Shown: one piece after another, positions 53,010 to 64,000 of the stretch
Layout of the letters: the number at the start of each line of letters is the position of its first letter
How positions within the stretch are numbered: position 1 is the first letter of the stretch
Assembly (NCBI GenBank): GCA_033807775.1
Contig: CM066314.1
Location: 36,319,001-36,383,000 of the forward strand
Direction: 5' to 3'
Length of the DNA: 64,000 nucleotides
Origin: Saussurea involucrata
Lineage: Eukaryota; Streptophyta; Magnoliopsida; Asterales; Asteraceae
The notes under the pieces: generated by a model
The model's database searches: none
What the model was told of the DNA's origin: nothing
The model's input: the letters and a program-made list of their open reading frames with translations, nothing else
Translations under genes and position numbers: made by a program

Positions 53010-53356
53010 GGGATCAAAGAAACATTCCGCACTAAGAAACTTTTCAAGAGGCTATAAGAGGAAATGATCCATTATGATCCCTATTTATGCACTTGATCAT
53101 GTCAGGTCAAGCCCTTTGATGATCGCCACGCATCCCCGTCTTTTCGTATAGCCACATGGATCGTCGACACCTGTCATCGACAGCTGGTAAGCACAATCGT
53201 GCGTCAGTATGACGTCACGACCTCGTTTTCTCTTCGACTTCTCGTTCAGTTAAAATTGAACCAATCAGGTTCCGAGACAACCAAGGTATTTTCCAGCACA
53301 AGACCCTGAACACCCGACAATCAAAATTTAAAATTCGAATTTGCCATCCTATTTTC

Positions 53357-54290
53357 AAATTTTGGGGGCAAACTGTTTGGGCAAAATTTCACAGGTCTCG
53401 ACCACGACCAGAAAAGGTAAGACACATGTTATGAAGCTATATCTTGTATTAAGATAAGGTCCCGACAAAGGCCCAAAAAACCTCTGTCATCCCTCCTAAA
53501 AGATAAGTCGAGAGTTCTTCACGACACTCGACCTCGACGCCGTACGTTTTGCACGACCGTCGCATAGAACAACGCGACACGACCTCGACCGACTAACACG
53601 ATATACGACTGTTATGTTTGTTCAAGTGTTTAATGTAGGAGTCAAAGTTATTAATGGACAACGGCTATAACCGACGAAATCAGTTATGAGCATCTAAACC
53701 CACATTGAAGACGACGACCGTTACAACAATCATCAAAGATCTTAATGATTCAATTAAAATCATCCGAAGACTATAAATCCCAAGTTGAATCCTCAGTTTC
53801 AAGACATCGAATAACACAGTGAGAGAGATAGAACAAGAACATCGAACAACAGAAGCAAACACAAACACTCGAAGAATATTCATTCGAAGCAAAGAGATCA
53901 TTCATAGAAGATCGCTCTCGACGCAAGACTTTCACTCTCAACCAACAGTTTACATATTGTTTTCACACACGACGCACATTGTTTTTACATTCCAAACACT
54001 TGTACTTTACATTTCGAAGTCTTTCCCTTCATTTGTATTGTATTCTCTGTACGATGGACACCCGAAACACCAAGGACATCGCCTCTGATTGGCGACCATA
54101 GTGCAGCGACGACATCCACTGTCGTCCGCAGGTTTTTTCCTCGTTGAGGTTTTTCCTGCGTCATCAAATCCTCTGTCTCATTTTCATTTTTGTCTTTGTC
54201 GCACGCCTTTGTCGAACGATTCCTTTCTTTAGTTGTTAAAGTCCACATCGACCTTAAGTTGTCCCTTTAGTGCGATTTTTGGCATTAACA
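53357..54290 (+). repeat. Tat-B5 polypurine tract and 3' LTR
   Basis: PPT AAATTTTGGGGGCAAAC at 53357-53373, then the 917-bp LTR from 53374 to 54290. Confidence 0.92.
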
Positions 54291-54543
54291 GGGGTCAACG
54301 ATCGTGGGTGGAAATCTAGGTACGAATTTGTTCGTACTAACTCACTCGATTCTGATAGCAGTTGGATTCGTCCAGATTGGAATAAGACGGGTATGTTCGT
54401 TGTTCTGAATATTTGTCATTGTGTAGTTTTTATGATCTCCACTTAACCTTCTTCTTTTGTCGCCTTCAGAGATCCAGTTTGATGTCGTGAAGCCTAACGA
54501 GGATTCCCAAGCCAAGATCGACAGATTCTTGAGTCTAGGGATC
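54291..54543 (+). pseudogene. Tat-B4 antisense gene, end of exon 1, intron 1, start of exon 2
   Basis: Exon 1 resumes after the TSD (VNDRGWKSRYEFVRTNSL, SSWIRPDWNK) and ends at 54390. Intron 1 is 54391-54469 (GTATGT...CTTCAG). Exon 2 begins with IQFDVVKPNEDSQAKIDRFL and is cut at 54543 by Tat-B6. Confidence 0.8.
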
Positions 54544-55474
54544 TGTTAATGCCAAAAATCACACCAAAGGGACAACTTAAGGTCGATGTGGACTTTAACA
54601 ACTAAAGAAAGGAATCTTTCGACAAAGGCGTGCGACAAAGACAAAAATATAAATGAGACAAGGGATTTGATGACGCAGGAAAAACCTCAACGAGGAAAAA
54701 ACCTGCGGACGACAGTGGATGTCGTCGCTGCACTATGGTCGCTAATCAGGGGCGATATCCTTGGTGTTCTGGGTGTCGATCGTACAGAGATTACAATACA
54801 AATGAAGGAAAGACTTCGAAATGTAAAGTACAAGTGTTTGGAATGTAAAAACAATGTGGGTCGTGTGTGAAAACTATGTATAAACTGTTGGTCGAGAGCG
54901 AGAGTCTTGCGTCGAGAGTGATCTTTTATGAATGATCTCTTTGCTTCGAATGAATATTCTTCGAGTGTTTGTGTTTGCTTCTGTTGTTCAATGCTCTTGT
55001 TCTATCTCTCTCTCTCTCTCTCTGTGTGTTATTCGGTGTTGATCAGGTGTCTTGAACTGATGATTGAGCTGGGATTTTATAGTCTTCGGATGACTTTAAT
55101 TGAATCATCAAGATCTTTGATGATTGTTGTAACGGTCGTCGTCTTCAATGTGAGTTTAGATGCTCATAATTGATTTTGTCGGTTATAGCCGTTTGTCCAT
55201 AAATGACTTTGACTCTTGCATTAAACACTTAAACAAATATAACAGTTGTATAACGCGTCAGTCAGTCGAGGTCGTACTGTTTTATGCGACGGTCGTGCGG
55301 AACGGGCGACGTCAAGGTCGAGTGTCGCGAGGAACTCTCGACTTACCTTTTAGGAGGGATGGCGGAGGTTCTTTGGGTCTTTGTCGGGACCTTATCTTAA
55401 TACAAGGTATAACTCATGACATGCGTCTTACCTTTTCTAGTCGTGGTCGAGACCTGTGAAATTTTGCCCAAACA
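54544..55474 (-). repeat. Tat-B6 3' LTR (931 bp)
   Basis: TGTTAATGCC...TTTGCCCAAACA, followed by the PPT at 55475-55491. A TC microsatellite, (TC)n then (TG)n, lies near 55003-55030; its length differs in the partner LTR (near 60437-60462). Confidence 0.9.
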
Positions 55475-55491
55475 GTTTGCCCCCAAAATTT

Positions 55492-56818
55492 GAAAGTAGG
55501 ATGGCAAATTCGAATTTTAAATTTTGCTCGTCGGGTGTTCAGGGTTCTGCGTTAAAAATACATTGGTTGTTTCGGAACCGAATTGGTTTAATTCTAACCG
55601 AACGAGAAGTCGAAGAGAAAACGAGGTCGTGACGTCATACTGACGTACGATTGTGCTTACCAGCTGTTTTTGACAGGTGTCAACGATCCCTGCGGTCATA
55701 CGAAGCGACGAGGACACGTGGCGATCATCTAAGGGATCCGATCGTTTGCATAAATAGGGATCATAATGGATTATTTCCATTTATATCCTCTTGAAAAGTT
55801 TCTTAGTGTGGAATTTTTCTTTGATCCCTTGTTGTTCTTTGCTCAATACTTTTCGAAATTTTCGAGTGTTCATACGAGGTATAGCTTCTCGATTCCTCTT
55901 AGGCCTTCCAAGATTGGAGGCTCTTTGAGAATGTTTATGTCCGAGAAGACTTTGATTGCGATAGACGCGACGTTCATGGATCTTGCGCATCTGGCGACGA
56001 TATCTTCTGTTGCCGTGTCGACCCTCTCATCAGCCGACATGGGCGAGGGTGTAATGACGGGAGAGAGTGAGGACAGCAGTCCTGAGAGAACCGTCTTCGA
56101 GGGCTGATGATTCGTCGAGAGTTGTCACGCCCAAGAAGGCGAGGGCGTCATCCAGCCGTCCTGGCGCGATGGACGCGACACCGGCAAGTTCTGGGCTTCT
56201 GGCGATGGTGAAGAAACCGGTGTCCAAGGTGTCGACCCCAACGTCTGCCGACAGGGGCGAGGGGTCGTCGGCCGAAGTCATGACGGTCAGCTTTACGTTG
56301 CCGTCTGGCTTTATGGCGGATGGTGTCCTAGACGGGACGACGTTGTTTCCTCATCTGGGGAAATATTTGCTCCCATCTTTCAGGGAGCGCTTTCACGGAG
56401 TTCCTGCCAGAGAAATGGGATCTTAGGCTGCCGGTCTGGCGTTCACAATAAGCGTCAATCTTTCATGACTTGTTTCGTCGCTGTCGTTTATCGTTGTCGT
56501 AATCCGTTGTTCATTGTCTAATGTATTCTCGTGTGTTTTCAGATGTTTCAGTCGTCTTAGGCGATGTATGCCGAGGTATCGAGAGTCGAAGATCTGGTGG
56601 CGTCTGCTCTTGAAAGAGAAGATGCGGCGCTGGAAAGTGAGAGGTTAGCTCTGGACAGGGAGAAGTCGGCCTTGCCACGCGCTGACGAATTGGCCATTCA
56701 GCTTTTCGACGCTTTGCATGAACTAGAGGTTGCAAATCGCGTGAAGGAGGCGGCAGACGGGGGCCCTCAGGACGGGACTTCGGGCAAGGATGCGACTGAC
56801 GTTCCTCCCGCAGTTTAA
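55492..56818 (+). pseudogene. Tat-B6 antisense gene, shortened
   Basis: A TATA-like GCATAAATAGGG at about 55749-55760 precedes a short N-terminal frame from 55766. Exons 1 and 2 with the PF04195-like domain are mostly lost. Exon 3 is readable from 56067 (REPSSRADDSSRVVTPKKAR, SFTLPSGFMADGVLDG, FPHLGKYLLPSFRERF). It ends in a TAG near 56424, and the usual GTAAGT donor is altered (ACAATAAGCG). Exon 4 (56564-56818) keeps only a short coiled coil. Confidence 0.7.
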
Positions 56819-57415
56819 AAAATTCACTTTCTTTGTTTTGTCGTTCGACCGTTGGTAGTCGAGTTCTTTTGAATGTAATCGACAGTTTGTAAATGAAACT
56901 TTGAACTTTTGTTTAAACTTGCGTTTTACATATTTGGTAAACAAATACCATATCAATTATGAAATTGAATCTGGAAATCATGTGACTAAGGCATTTATTG
57001 TAAAACGGCTTAGGACGTAAGACACAATGTATATAACAGCAGATACATGCGACAAAAATATCTGAAAGAAATGTTAGCTAGAACGCAGATCGTGCGATTT
57101 AAAGCATACATTGTGAGTGTTTAAGTTCAGAAACTTAGGCCATAAGGTCGTTATTCTTCACGATCGTACGACTGAGTCGTATGATGAGCTTGGATTGTGT
57201 GCCCATGTGGAAGGATGATCAAGTCATAGACCTGATCGTTTACGTCGTGCGACCGTGCGAAATTAAAGTCATATAGTAGACTTGGTGACTACTGTCGTGT
57301 GATTCTACGATAAAACAATGTCAGAGGCTGGCCAACGACCCTCCGATGTTTAAGTCAGTAGTCGTTCATGATGGAAAAAATCATATGAAAGGAGCAAAAA
57401 AGAGTTAGAGGACAT
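56819..57415. other. Tat-B6 non-coding spacer
   Basis: No gene. CGTGCGAC and CATGCGAC words recur. The hairpin seen in other copies is half lost here: only GGCCAACGACCC remains near 57328-57342. Confidence 0.55.
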
Positions 57416-58291
57416 ACCTTTCCAGATTCTCTTTTTACTCAATGGGGTATTTGCCCTCTGTCTTTTGTTATCCTATTCTTTTTAGGAAGAAAGATAGGTT
57501 TTAAATGACAGAATGACACGGCGATTTTGTGGAATATTGTCCATGCCTGTGTCGACCGTGTTTTCGTGCGACAGGGCAGGATAGTCGACCTATTCCTGCG
57601 GTTGCCGGATAAACTAACTTTGTGGCTTCAGGGTGGTCTTATAGCAATCACGAGCGAGTTTTGGCTCACTTTTGATCTCCTGGATTCCCCATGGCGTAAG
57701 GAATTTCAACATTTGATGATACGTCGAAGGAACGGCTTTCATATCATGGATCCATGGTCGACCTAAGATGATGTTATAGGCCGATGCACAGTCGATGACA
57801 CTAAACTTGGTCTGCTTGTTGACTCCTCCAGCATAGACAGGCAGAACGATATCTCCAAAAGTACTCGTCGCTTCTCCATTGAAACCGACCAAAGTTGTCA
57901 AACGTCGGGTAATTTCCGAGCGATCGATTCCCATGGCTTTGATGGTGTTGAGAAAAATGACGTTTGCTGAACTGCCCCCGTCGACCAAGACTCGACGAGT
58001 TAGACAGTTACCAACCGTGAGTTGAATGATCAACCCGTCATGATGCTTCTGATACGAGTCGCCGAGGTCGTCTTGGTCGAATACGATTTTCATGGCTTCC
58101 AATTCCAAATCTCTTTTAGGCCTTGATGAACGCGGAATAGGCCGATTGTCTGGTGCCTGACTGGCGTGACGTTTGGTTGCAGAATACATCAGACCACACA
58201 CGTCTGAACCACCGGTGATGCAATTGACGACCTTTGCATGCTCAGGGGTTTGACGGTCGAACATCGTTAGCTGGGGTAACGACGTCGTCAA
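57416..58291 (-). pseudogene. Tat-B6 protease and pol remnant
   Basis: Protease from about 58291 to 57614: CITGGSDVCGLMYSATKR, TVGNCLTRRVLVDGGSSANV, NIILGRPWIHDMKAVPSTYH, FLTPWGIQEIKSEPK. The downstream part (57416-57613) is the linker-to-spacer join found in B2 and B3, with RT, RNase H and the integrase core absent. A 1-base insertion near 58255 puts protease out of frame with gag. Confidence 0.82.
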
Positions 58292-59876
58292 TGATGTCTT
58301 TGAGATTGCCCTTTGGGACGTGATACGCCAGCTCCTTTTTGAGAGCTATGCAATCATCTGTTGCGTGACCATGGTCGACGTGAAAGTCGTACCACTTAGA
58401 TTTATCTTTCTTAACGTCGTCCTGACCGGACTTCGTTGGCCATCGAATAGTCGCCTGGGCGGTCTTCAGAGCTTCGACCAAATCTTTAGTGGACCCTTTG
58501 AATCCGTAAGAGGATATCTTGGGGTATTGAGGAAATTTGGTCGTGGTCTTAGCCTCTGCTTTTGTCTTGAATCGGACGTTCGAGATCTGGCAGGCGGGCT
58601 CCATTTTGGAAATCGCTTTCGTCTTGAACTCTGGCTTCTTTACGCCTAACGACCTCTTGTCGTCGGTATGCTTGCGACGAAAGGCAACGTCGTCCTCTAC
58701 TCTCATATACGCTAGGGTTCGAGCTCGGACGTCTTCGAAAATCCCCGGAGGATACTTAGTCAGGTCAGTGTATAAACCTAAACTGTCGTCCAGACCACGC
58801 TTATAGGCTTCGATCGCGGTCTTGATGTCACAATTGCGAATGCTGATCATCTCTGCAATGAATCAATTGAAATAACTACGGATAGACTCATTGGTCTTCT
58901 GCACGACGTAATACAAGTCACTGGTCTGCTTCTCCATCTTGCGACTGCTGGCGAATTGCTGGGAGAATTGATTGACTAATTCAGCGAATGACCCAATGGA
59001 CTTGGGTTTAAGATTGATCAGCCATTGGAGAGCAGGACCAGTGAGAGTTGCACCGAAGCTTTTGCACATACAGACTTCCTGATACATGTGTGGGATTGAG
59101 ATCGTCCACATGAGCTGCTTATACTGCGCGACGTGCTCTGTCGGATCGGTCACTCCCGAGTACTTGGGCGTGAAGGCGGGGACATTGTACTTCTTCGGGA
59201 CCTCGACAGTTGCGATCTCATCGATGAATGGTGACGCCTGAAATCCTGATCGGGGCTCGACGTCGACGGGCACGGCTGCCCCAGGCAGCTTGGCGAGCAA
59301 AGATAGGACGCGCTCGTTCTGATCCTCTAGCATTTTCAATCGCTGGGCGACGGGGTCATTGGGGTTGAGATTTGCCCCTGCTTGCAGATTGATTCCTGAG
59401 ATGGTGCCATTGACATGCGACGAGCCATTGGCATCTCCGTTGAAAGGAACAAAATACGGTTGCGATCCATTCTGAAATGGCTGCGATCCATTCTGAAATG
59501 GCTGCGATCCATTATGCATGGGTGGTGGCCTTATATGCTGAGGAGGGACCGTCCCGAACTGGGGATTTGGATTGAACGGTCCCGGCTGCTGGTTTTGCAT
59601 GGTCGGGCCTGAATGATGATTCTGAGCGAACGGACCTGATCCTGGACCTGGATTATGCGCGAATGGTCGAGAACCATTCTGACCGAACGATCCTTGGCCT
59701 GGATTCTGAACGAATGTCCTAGGACCACTTTGAGGTCCAAAGGGATTCCTTAACCGTGCGATCTCTTCAGCTGTTCTACGGCTTTGCTCCGCCATGGCGT
59801 TGATTTGATTTCGGGCGACTTCAAGCTCCTGGTACATCTGAGCAATGACATGCTGCTGATCTCCAGGGGCTGCCAT
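58242..59876 (-). pseudogene. Tat-B6 gag
   Basis: Starts MAAPGDQQHVIAQMYQELEV at 59876, then a coiled segment, a Pro/Gln/Asn-rich zone with QPFQNGS repeats, the gag core (YKQLMWTISIPHMYQEVCM) and the C-terminal part to VPKGNLKDIIDD. A single TGA at 58863-58865 interrupts it; the frame continues unchanged after it. The knuckle's first Cys reads Tyr (WYDFHVDHGHATDDC). Confidence 0.85.
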
Positions 59877-59977
59877 TTTCCTGCAACAGAGAACAAAGAA
59901 AACTCCAAGAAACCGTTAGCAAGACGCACGTTTGTCGAAGATTTTCTCTAGATGGGGTCCCACGGATGGCGCCAAAA
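59877..59977 (-). other. Tat-B6 leader and primer-binding site
   Basis: Leader with a pyrimidine-rich stretch before the ATG. The primer site core (GGCGCCATCCGTGGGACC, minus) lies next to the LTR. Confidence 0.7.
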
Positions 59978-60906
59978 TGTTAATGCCAAAAATCGCACCA
60001 AAGGGACAACTTAAGGTCGATGTGGACTTTAACAACAAAAGAAAGGAATCTTTCGACAAAGGCGTGCGACAAAGACAAAAATGTAAATGAGACAAGGGAT
60101 TTGATGATGCAGGAAAAACCTCAACGAGGAAAAAACCTGCGGACGACAGTGGATGTCGTCGATGCACTAGGGTCGCCAATCAAGGGTGATATCCTTGGTG
60201 TTCCGGGTGTCGATCGTACAGAGATTACAATACAAATGAAGGAAAGACTTCAAAATGTAAAGTACAAGTGTTTGGAATGTAAAAACAGTGTGCGTCGTGT
60301 GTGAAAACTATGTATAAACTGTTGGTCGAGAGCGAGAGTCTTGCGTCGAGAGTGATCTTTTATGAATGATCTCTTTGCTTCAAATGAATATTCTTCGAGT
60401 GTTTGTGTTTGCTTCTGTTGTTCGATGCTCTTGTTCTATCTCTCTCTCTCTCTGTGTGTGTTATTCGGTGTTGATCAGGTGTCTTGAACTGATGATTGAG
60501 CTGGGATTTTATAGTTTTCAGATGACTTTAATTGAATCATCAAGATCTTTGATGATTATTGTAACGGTCGTCGTCTTCAATGTGAGTTTAGATGCTCATA
60601 ATTGATTTCGTCGGTTATAGCCGTTTGTCCATAAATGACTTTGACTCCTGCATTAAACACTTAAACAAATATAACAGTTGTATAACGCGTCAGTCAGTCG
60701 AGGTCGTACTGTTTTATTCGACGGTCGTGCGGAACGGGCGACGTCGAGGTCGAGTGTCGCGAGGAACTCTCGACTTACCTTTTAGGAGGGATGGCGGAGG
60801 TTCTTTGGGTCTTTTTCGGGACCTTATCTTAATACAAGGTATAACTCATGACATGCGTCTTACCTTTTCTAGTCGTGGTCGAGACCTGTGAAATTTTGCC
60901 CAAACA
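59978..60906 (-). repeat. Tat-B6 5' LTR (929 bp)
   Basis: TGTTAATGCC...TTTTGCCCAAACA. Two bases shorter than the 3' LTR; the microsatellite differs in composition between them. Confidence 0.9.
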
Positions 60907-61884
60907 TGATCGATGATCGATCTTTCTTCGTAGGACAACCGGCGGTCGCGGACGAGGACGTGGTGAACATTGGAAACTCTGAAGAAAAAGAGGACAAATA
61001 GGAAGAGATGGCTGGTAAGCGTACTATGGTTTTGGTTTTCGCCGTTTATTTTGTCTGTCTAATGCTTCATGTATTTCCTTACTAGTGCCGACTGAGAGGA
61101 AATCGGTATCCAGGAAGAGAGGGGTGCAGATTATGCTTGCCCTTCGTGGCGAAAGAGAGAATGTCTCGACAGCTGGGTTGAAGATTCCAAAGAAAACCAG
61201 GAAGACAGTCCTGAGGGAACCGTCTTCGAGGGCTGATGACTCATCAAGATTTGTCACGCCTAAGAAGGCGAAGGCGTCATCCATCCTTCGCGGTGCGATG
61301 GATGCGACACCGGCAAGTTCGGCGCCTCCGGCGACAGTGACGAAACCGGTGTCTAAGGTGTCGACCCCATCGTCTGCCGACAAGGGCGAGGGGTCATCGG
61401 CCGAAGTTATGACGGTTAACTTTACGTTACCGTCCAACTTTATGGCGGATAGTGTCCTAGACGGGACGACGTTGTTTCCTCACTTGGGGAAATATTTGCT
61501 CCCATCTTTCAAGGAACGTTTTCAGAGAGCTCCGATCAGGGAAGCGGGATCTCAGGTTGCCGGTTTGGCGTTCTCGGTAAGTCTTTCTTTCAAGACTTGG
61601 TTCATTTGTCGTTGTCGTCGTTGGATATTTAACGAACTTCCTACTTTTTACAGACATTTCAGTCTTCTTTGGCGCTATACGCTGAGATGTCGAGAGTCGA
61701 AGATCTGGTGGCGTCTGCCCTTGAAAGAGAAGATGCGGCGTTAGAAAGGGAGAGGGTGGCTTTGGAAAGGGAGAGATCGGCCTTGGCGCGTGGCGATGAG
61801 TTGGCCATTCAGCTTTATGACGTTGTGCACGCGCTAAAGACCGTTAGTTGCGCGAAGGAGGCGGATGATTCTCCTAAGCCCTAG
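60907..61884 (+). pseudogene. Tat-B4 antisense gene, rest of exon 2 to exon 4
   Basis: Exon 2 continues to 61014, with a TAG at 60999-61001. Intron 2 is 61015-61085 (GTAAGC...TTACTAG). Exon 3 runs 61086-61576 (KIPKKTRKTVLREPSS, NFTLPSNFMADSVLDG, HLGKYLLPSFKERF). Intron 3 is 61577-61653 (GTAAGT...TTACAG). Exon 4 runs 61654-61884, a coiled coil (VEDLVASALEREDAALERER) much shorter than in B1. The GT/AG sites match those of B1 and B3. Confidence 0.78.
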
Positions 61885-62495
61885 GAAACTTTTAATCTTT
61901 CCTTGCTTTTGTTTTTACCGATCGGCCGTTTGTGGTCGAATTCCTGGATGTAAATAACAGTTTTATTTACTGAATGAAACTTGGGCTTCTTTTGAATTCA
62001 TACTTTGCATATTTTATGAACAAACATAATGTCAATTGTAGAATTTACTGAGTGAAAAATAACCAAGAAATCGTGCGACTTAGGCTTCATTGTATCACAA
62101 TAACTAACACGTGAGACTTTTAAATCGTGTATACAAACGTAAGCACATGCGATCAAAGCATTTATTCAGAGTATGAATTTTTTCTAAGTTTAAGAAACTT
62201 AAAATGAAAAAGTCGTGTAGACTTTGCGATCATACGACTAAGTCGTGCGATTAATTTGAATCGTATGCCCCTGTAGAAGGATGATCAAGTCATAGACCTG
62301 ATCGTTTATGTCGTGCAACCTTGCGAAACTAGAGTCGTTTGATTATTGTCGTGCGATTCTGCGGAATATACAATGTCAGAGGCTGGTCGTTGGCTAACCA
62401 ACGACCCTCCGATGCTTAAGTCAGTAACCGTCGTTGTTAAAAAATCGTATGAAAAAAATAGAAAAGGGTTTAGAAGACGTACCTTTTCTTACGCG
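61885..62495. other. Tat-B4 non-coding spacer with hairpin
   Basis: Between the converging antisense gene and pol remnant. The perfect hairpin (GGTCGTTGG and CCAACGACC, loop CTAA) is at 62385-62406, the same as in B1. Confidence 0.65.
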
Positions 62496-63236
62496 TCGTG
62501 CCCAACTACGTGGGACGTCTTGATTATTGCTACCAACTTGCCCCCTTGTGGCGATTTTAAGACGATACACTAGATGTCGTCGTGAATCGCCACAATAGAA
62601 GGTCTATTTTCGCGGCTTCAGAGTGGTTTTATAGCAATCACGAGCGACTTTCGGCTCACTTTTTATCTCCTGGATTCCCCACGGCGTAGGGAACTTCAGA
62701 GTCTGATGATACGTCGAGGGAACGGCCTTCTTCTCATGGATCCATGGTCGGCCTAAGATGATGTTATAGGCCGACGCATAGTCGATGACGCTGAACTTGG
62801 TCTGCTTGCTGATTCCTCCGGCGTAGACTGGCAAGATGATATCTCCATAGGTGCTCGTCGCTTCTCCATTGAAACCGACCAAAGTTGTCGAACGTCGGGT
62901 GATTTCCGAACGATCGATTCCCATGGCCTTGATGGTGCCAAGGAAGATGATGTTCGCTGAACTGCCCCCATCAACCAAGACTCGTCGAGTTAAACAATTA
63001 CCAACCGTGAGTTGAATGATCAACCCGTCATGATGTTTCTGGTACGAGTCACCGAGGTCGTCTTGGTCGAATACGATCTTCATAGCTTCCAACTCCAAAT
63101 CTCCTTTAGGCCTTGATGAACGCGGAATAGGCCGATCGTCAGGCGCTTGACTGGCGTGACGTTTGGCCGCGGAGTACGTCAGTCCACATACGTCAGAACC
63201 ACCGGTGATACAATTGACGACTTTCGCATGCTCGGG
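62496..63236 (-). pseudogene. Tat-B4 protease and integrase tail remnant
   Basis: Protease blocks: CITGGSDVCGLTYSAAKRH, TVGNCLTRRVLVDGGSSANI, NIILGRPWIHEKKAVPSTYH, FPTPWGIQEIKSEPK, with a stop at 62604. A trace of the integrase end (DVPRSW, near 62500-62520) follows almost at once, so RT to integrase has been deleted. The sequence between looks scrambled. Confidence 0.78.
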
Positions 63237-64000
63237 GGTTGACGGTCGATGGTCGCTAGTTGGAGTAACGACGTCATCGATGATATCTTTGAGATTTCCT
63301 TTCGGGACATGATACGCTAGTTACTTTTTGAGAGCTATGCAATCATCCGTCACATGACCATGGTCGACATGAAAGTCACACCATTTAGATTTGTCTTTCT
63401 TAGCGTCGTCCTGATCGGACTTCCTTGGCCATCGAATAGTCTTCTGGGCGGTTTTCAAAGCTTCGACCAAATCTTTAGTGGATCCTTTGAATCCATAAGA
63501 GGATATCTTGGGGTACTGAGAAAACTTGGTCGCGGTCTTAGCCTCTGCTTTCGTCTTGAATCGGACGTTCGAGATCTGGCGCGCGGGCTCTATTTTGGAA
63601 ATTGCTTTTGTCTTGAACTCGGGCTTTTTCACACCTAACGACCTTTTATCGTCGGTATGCTTGCGACGAAAGGCAGCGTCGTCCTCTACTCTCATGTACG
63701 CTAGGGTTCGAGCTCGGACGTCTTCAAAATTCTCCGGAGGATACTTGGTCAGGTCAGTGTATAAACCTGAACTGTCGTCTAGACCACGCTTATAAGCTTC
63801 AATTGCAGTCTTGACGTCACAATTGCGAATGCTGATCATCTTCGCATTGAATCGATTGAAATAACTGCGGATAGACTCAATGGTCTTCTGCACGACGTAA
63901 TACAGGTCACTGGTCTGCTTCTCCATCTTGCGACTGCTGGCGAATTGCTGGGAGAATTGGTTGACCAATTTAGCGAATGACCCGATGGACTTGGGTTTGA
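63237..64000 (-). pseudogene. Tat-B4 gag, C-terminal part (continues off the edge)
   Basis: Gag core end and C-terminus: NQFSQQFASSRKMEKQTSD, DVKTAIEAYKRGLDDSSG, KYPPENFEDVRARTLAYMRV, and the variant knuckle CDFHVDHGHVTDDC near 63350-63390. One TAA at 63321-63323 interrupts an otherwise open frame shared with protease. Confidence 0.82.

Larger units (their letters stand above)
46564..54290 (+). mobile_element. Tat-B5: RT/RNase H/integrase-only Tat element
   Basis: Complete from LTR to LTR, TSD GGGGT at 46559-46563 and 54291-54295, inside exon 1 of the Tat-B4 antisense gene. Both LTRs are 917 bp and differ at about 17 sites by eye. Without the solo LTR inside, it is about 6.8 kb. It is the only copy in the window with RT, two RNase H domains and integrase, and the only one without gag and protease. 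Confidence 0.92.
54544..60906 (-). mobile_element. Tat-B6: deletion-derivative Tat element (6.4 kb)
   Basis: Complete from LTR to LTR in exon 2 of the Tat-B4 antisense gene. The flanking 5-mers are GGATC (54539-54543) and TGATC (60907-60911). It has gag and protease but the same RT-to-integrase deletion as B2 and B3, and a shortened antisense gene. Confidence 0.9.
44785..64000 (-). mobile_element. Tat-B4: Tat/Retand-type element, runs off right edge
   Basis: Minus-strand element. Its 3' LTR is at 44785-45657. The antisense gene is interrupted by Tat-B5 and Tat-B6, and protease and gag continue to the right edge. Its own DNA here is 44785-46563, 54291-54543 and 60907-64000. RT, RNase H and the integrase core are missing; only an integrase tail is seen. 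Confidence 0.88.

Noticed and set aside
1..64000. tRNA or rRNA genes
   Set aside because: No cloverleaf or rRNA signature was recognised. tRNA-like matches are only primer-binding sites.

Overview
The window is repeat-dense plant (angiosperm, eudicot-like) nuclear DNA. I see no host gene. Nearly every base belongs to LTR retrotransposons of three kinds: a Ty3/gypsy element with a long LTR (called Gyp-A here), a Ty3/gypsy family of the Tat/Retand type present as six insertions (Tat-B1 to B6) plus a solo LTR, and one young Ty1/copia SIRE-type element (SIRE-C). The protein flavour of Gyp-A and SIRE-C reminds me of Asteraceae genomes, but that is only an impression.

Layout, rebuilt from LTR ends, target-site duplications (TSDs) and reading across the breaks. 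Gyp-A (minus strand) enters from the left: RT, protease, gag, then its 5' LTR from 2871. That LTR is cut at 4874 and its last 34 bp lie at 44150-44183. Everything between is Tat-B1 (4875-44149, minus). Tat-B1 is itself interrupted twice: by Tat-B2 (10055-28461, plus; TSD GTTAG), whose 3' LTR holds SIRE-C (15399-27618, minus; TSD TCTTG), and by a tandem LTR-internal-LTR-internal-LTR array, Tat-B3 (29663-42980, plus; TSD GGACC). After about 600 bp of other DNA, Tat-B4 (44785 to beyond the right edge, minus) contains Tat-B5 (46564-54290, plus; TSD GGGGT), which has a solo LTR in its RNase H gene (48779-49730; TSD TTAGC), and Tat-B6 (54544-60906, minus; TSD GGATC/TGATC).

The Tat-B family has a two-way layout. 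Gag, protease and (in B5 only) RT, RNase H, a second RNase H and integrase run from the 5' LTR. A separate gene runs in the opposite direction from the 3' LTR side. This antisense gene has TATA-like boxes, four exons with GT/AG introns, an N-terminal domain like the 'putative gypsy type transposon' family (PF04195) and a C-terminal coiled coil. The two units converge on a non-coding stretch that carries a hairpin. B1, B2, B3, B4 and B6 have lost the RT-to-integrase core, while B5 has kept it and lost gag and protease. The window therefore holds complementary halves of one element rather than any complete copy.

Relative age, from differences counted by eye between paired LTRs: SIRE-C 2 in 959 bp (very young), Tat-B5 about 2%, Tat-B2 about 2.5%, the three Tat-B3 LTRs about 2 to 2.5% from each other. 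Tat-B1 is older, with large LTR indels and a mutated TSD. Most genes are broken by stops and frameshifts. The best preserved are the SIRE-C pol and envelope-position ORFs and the two Tat-B3 gag ORFs.
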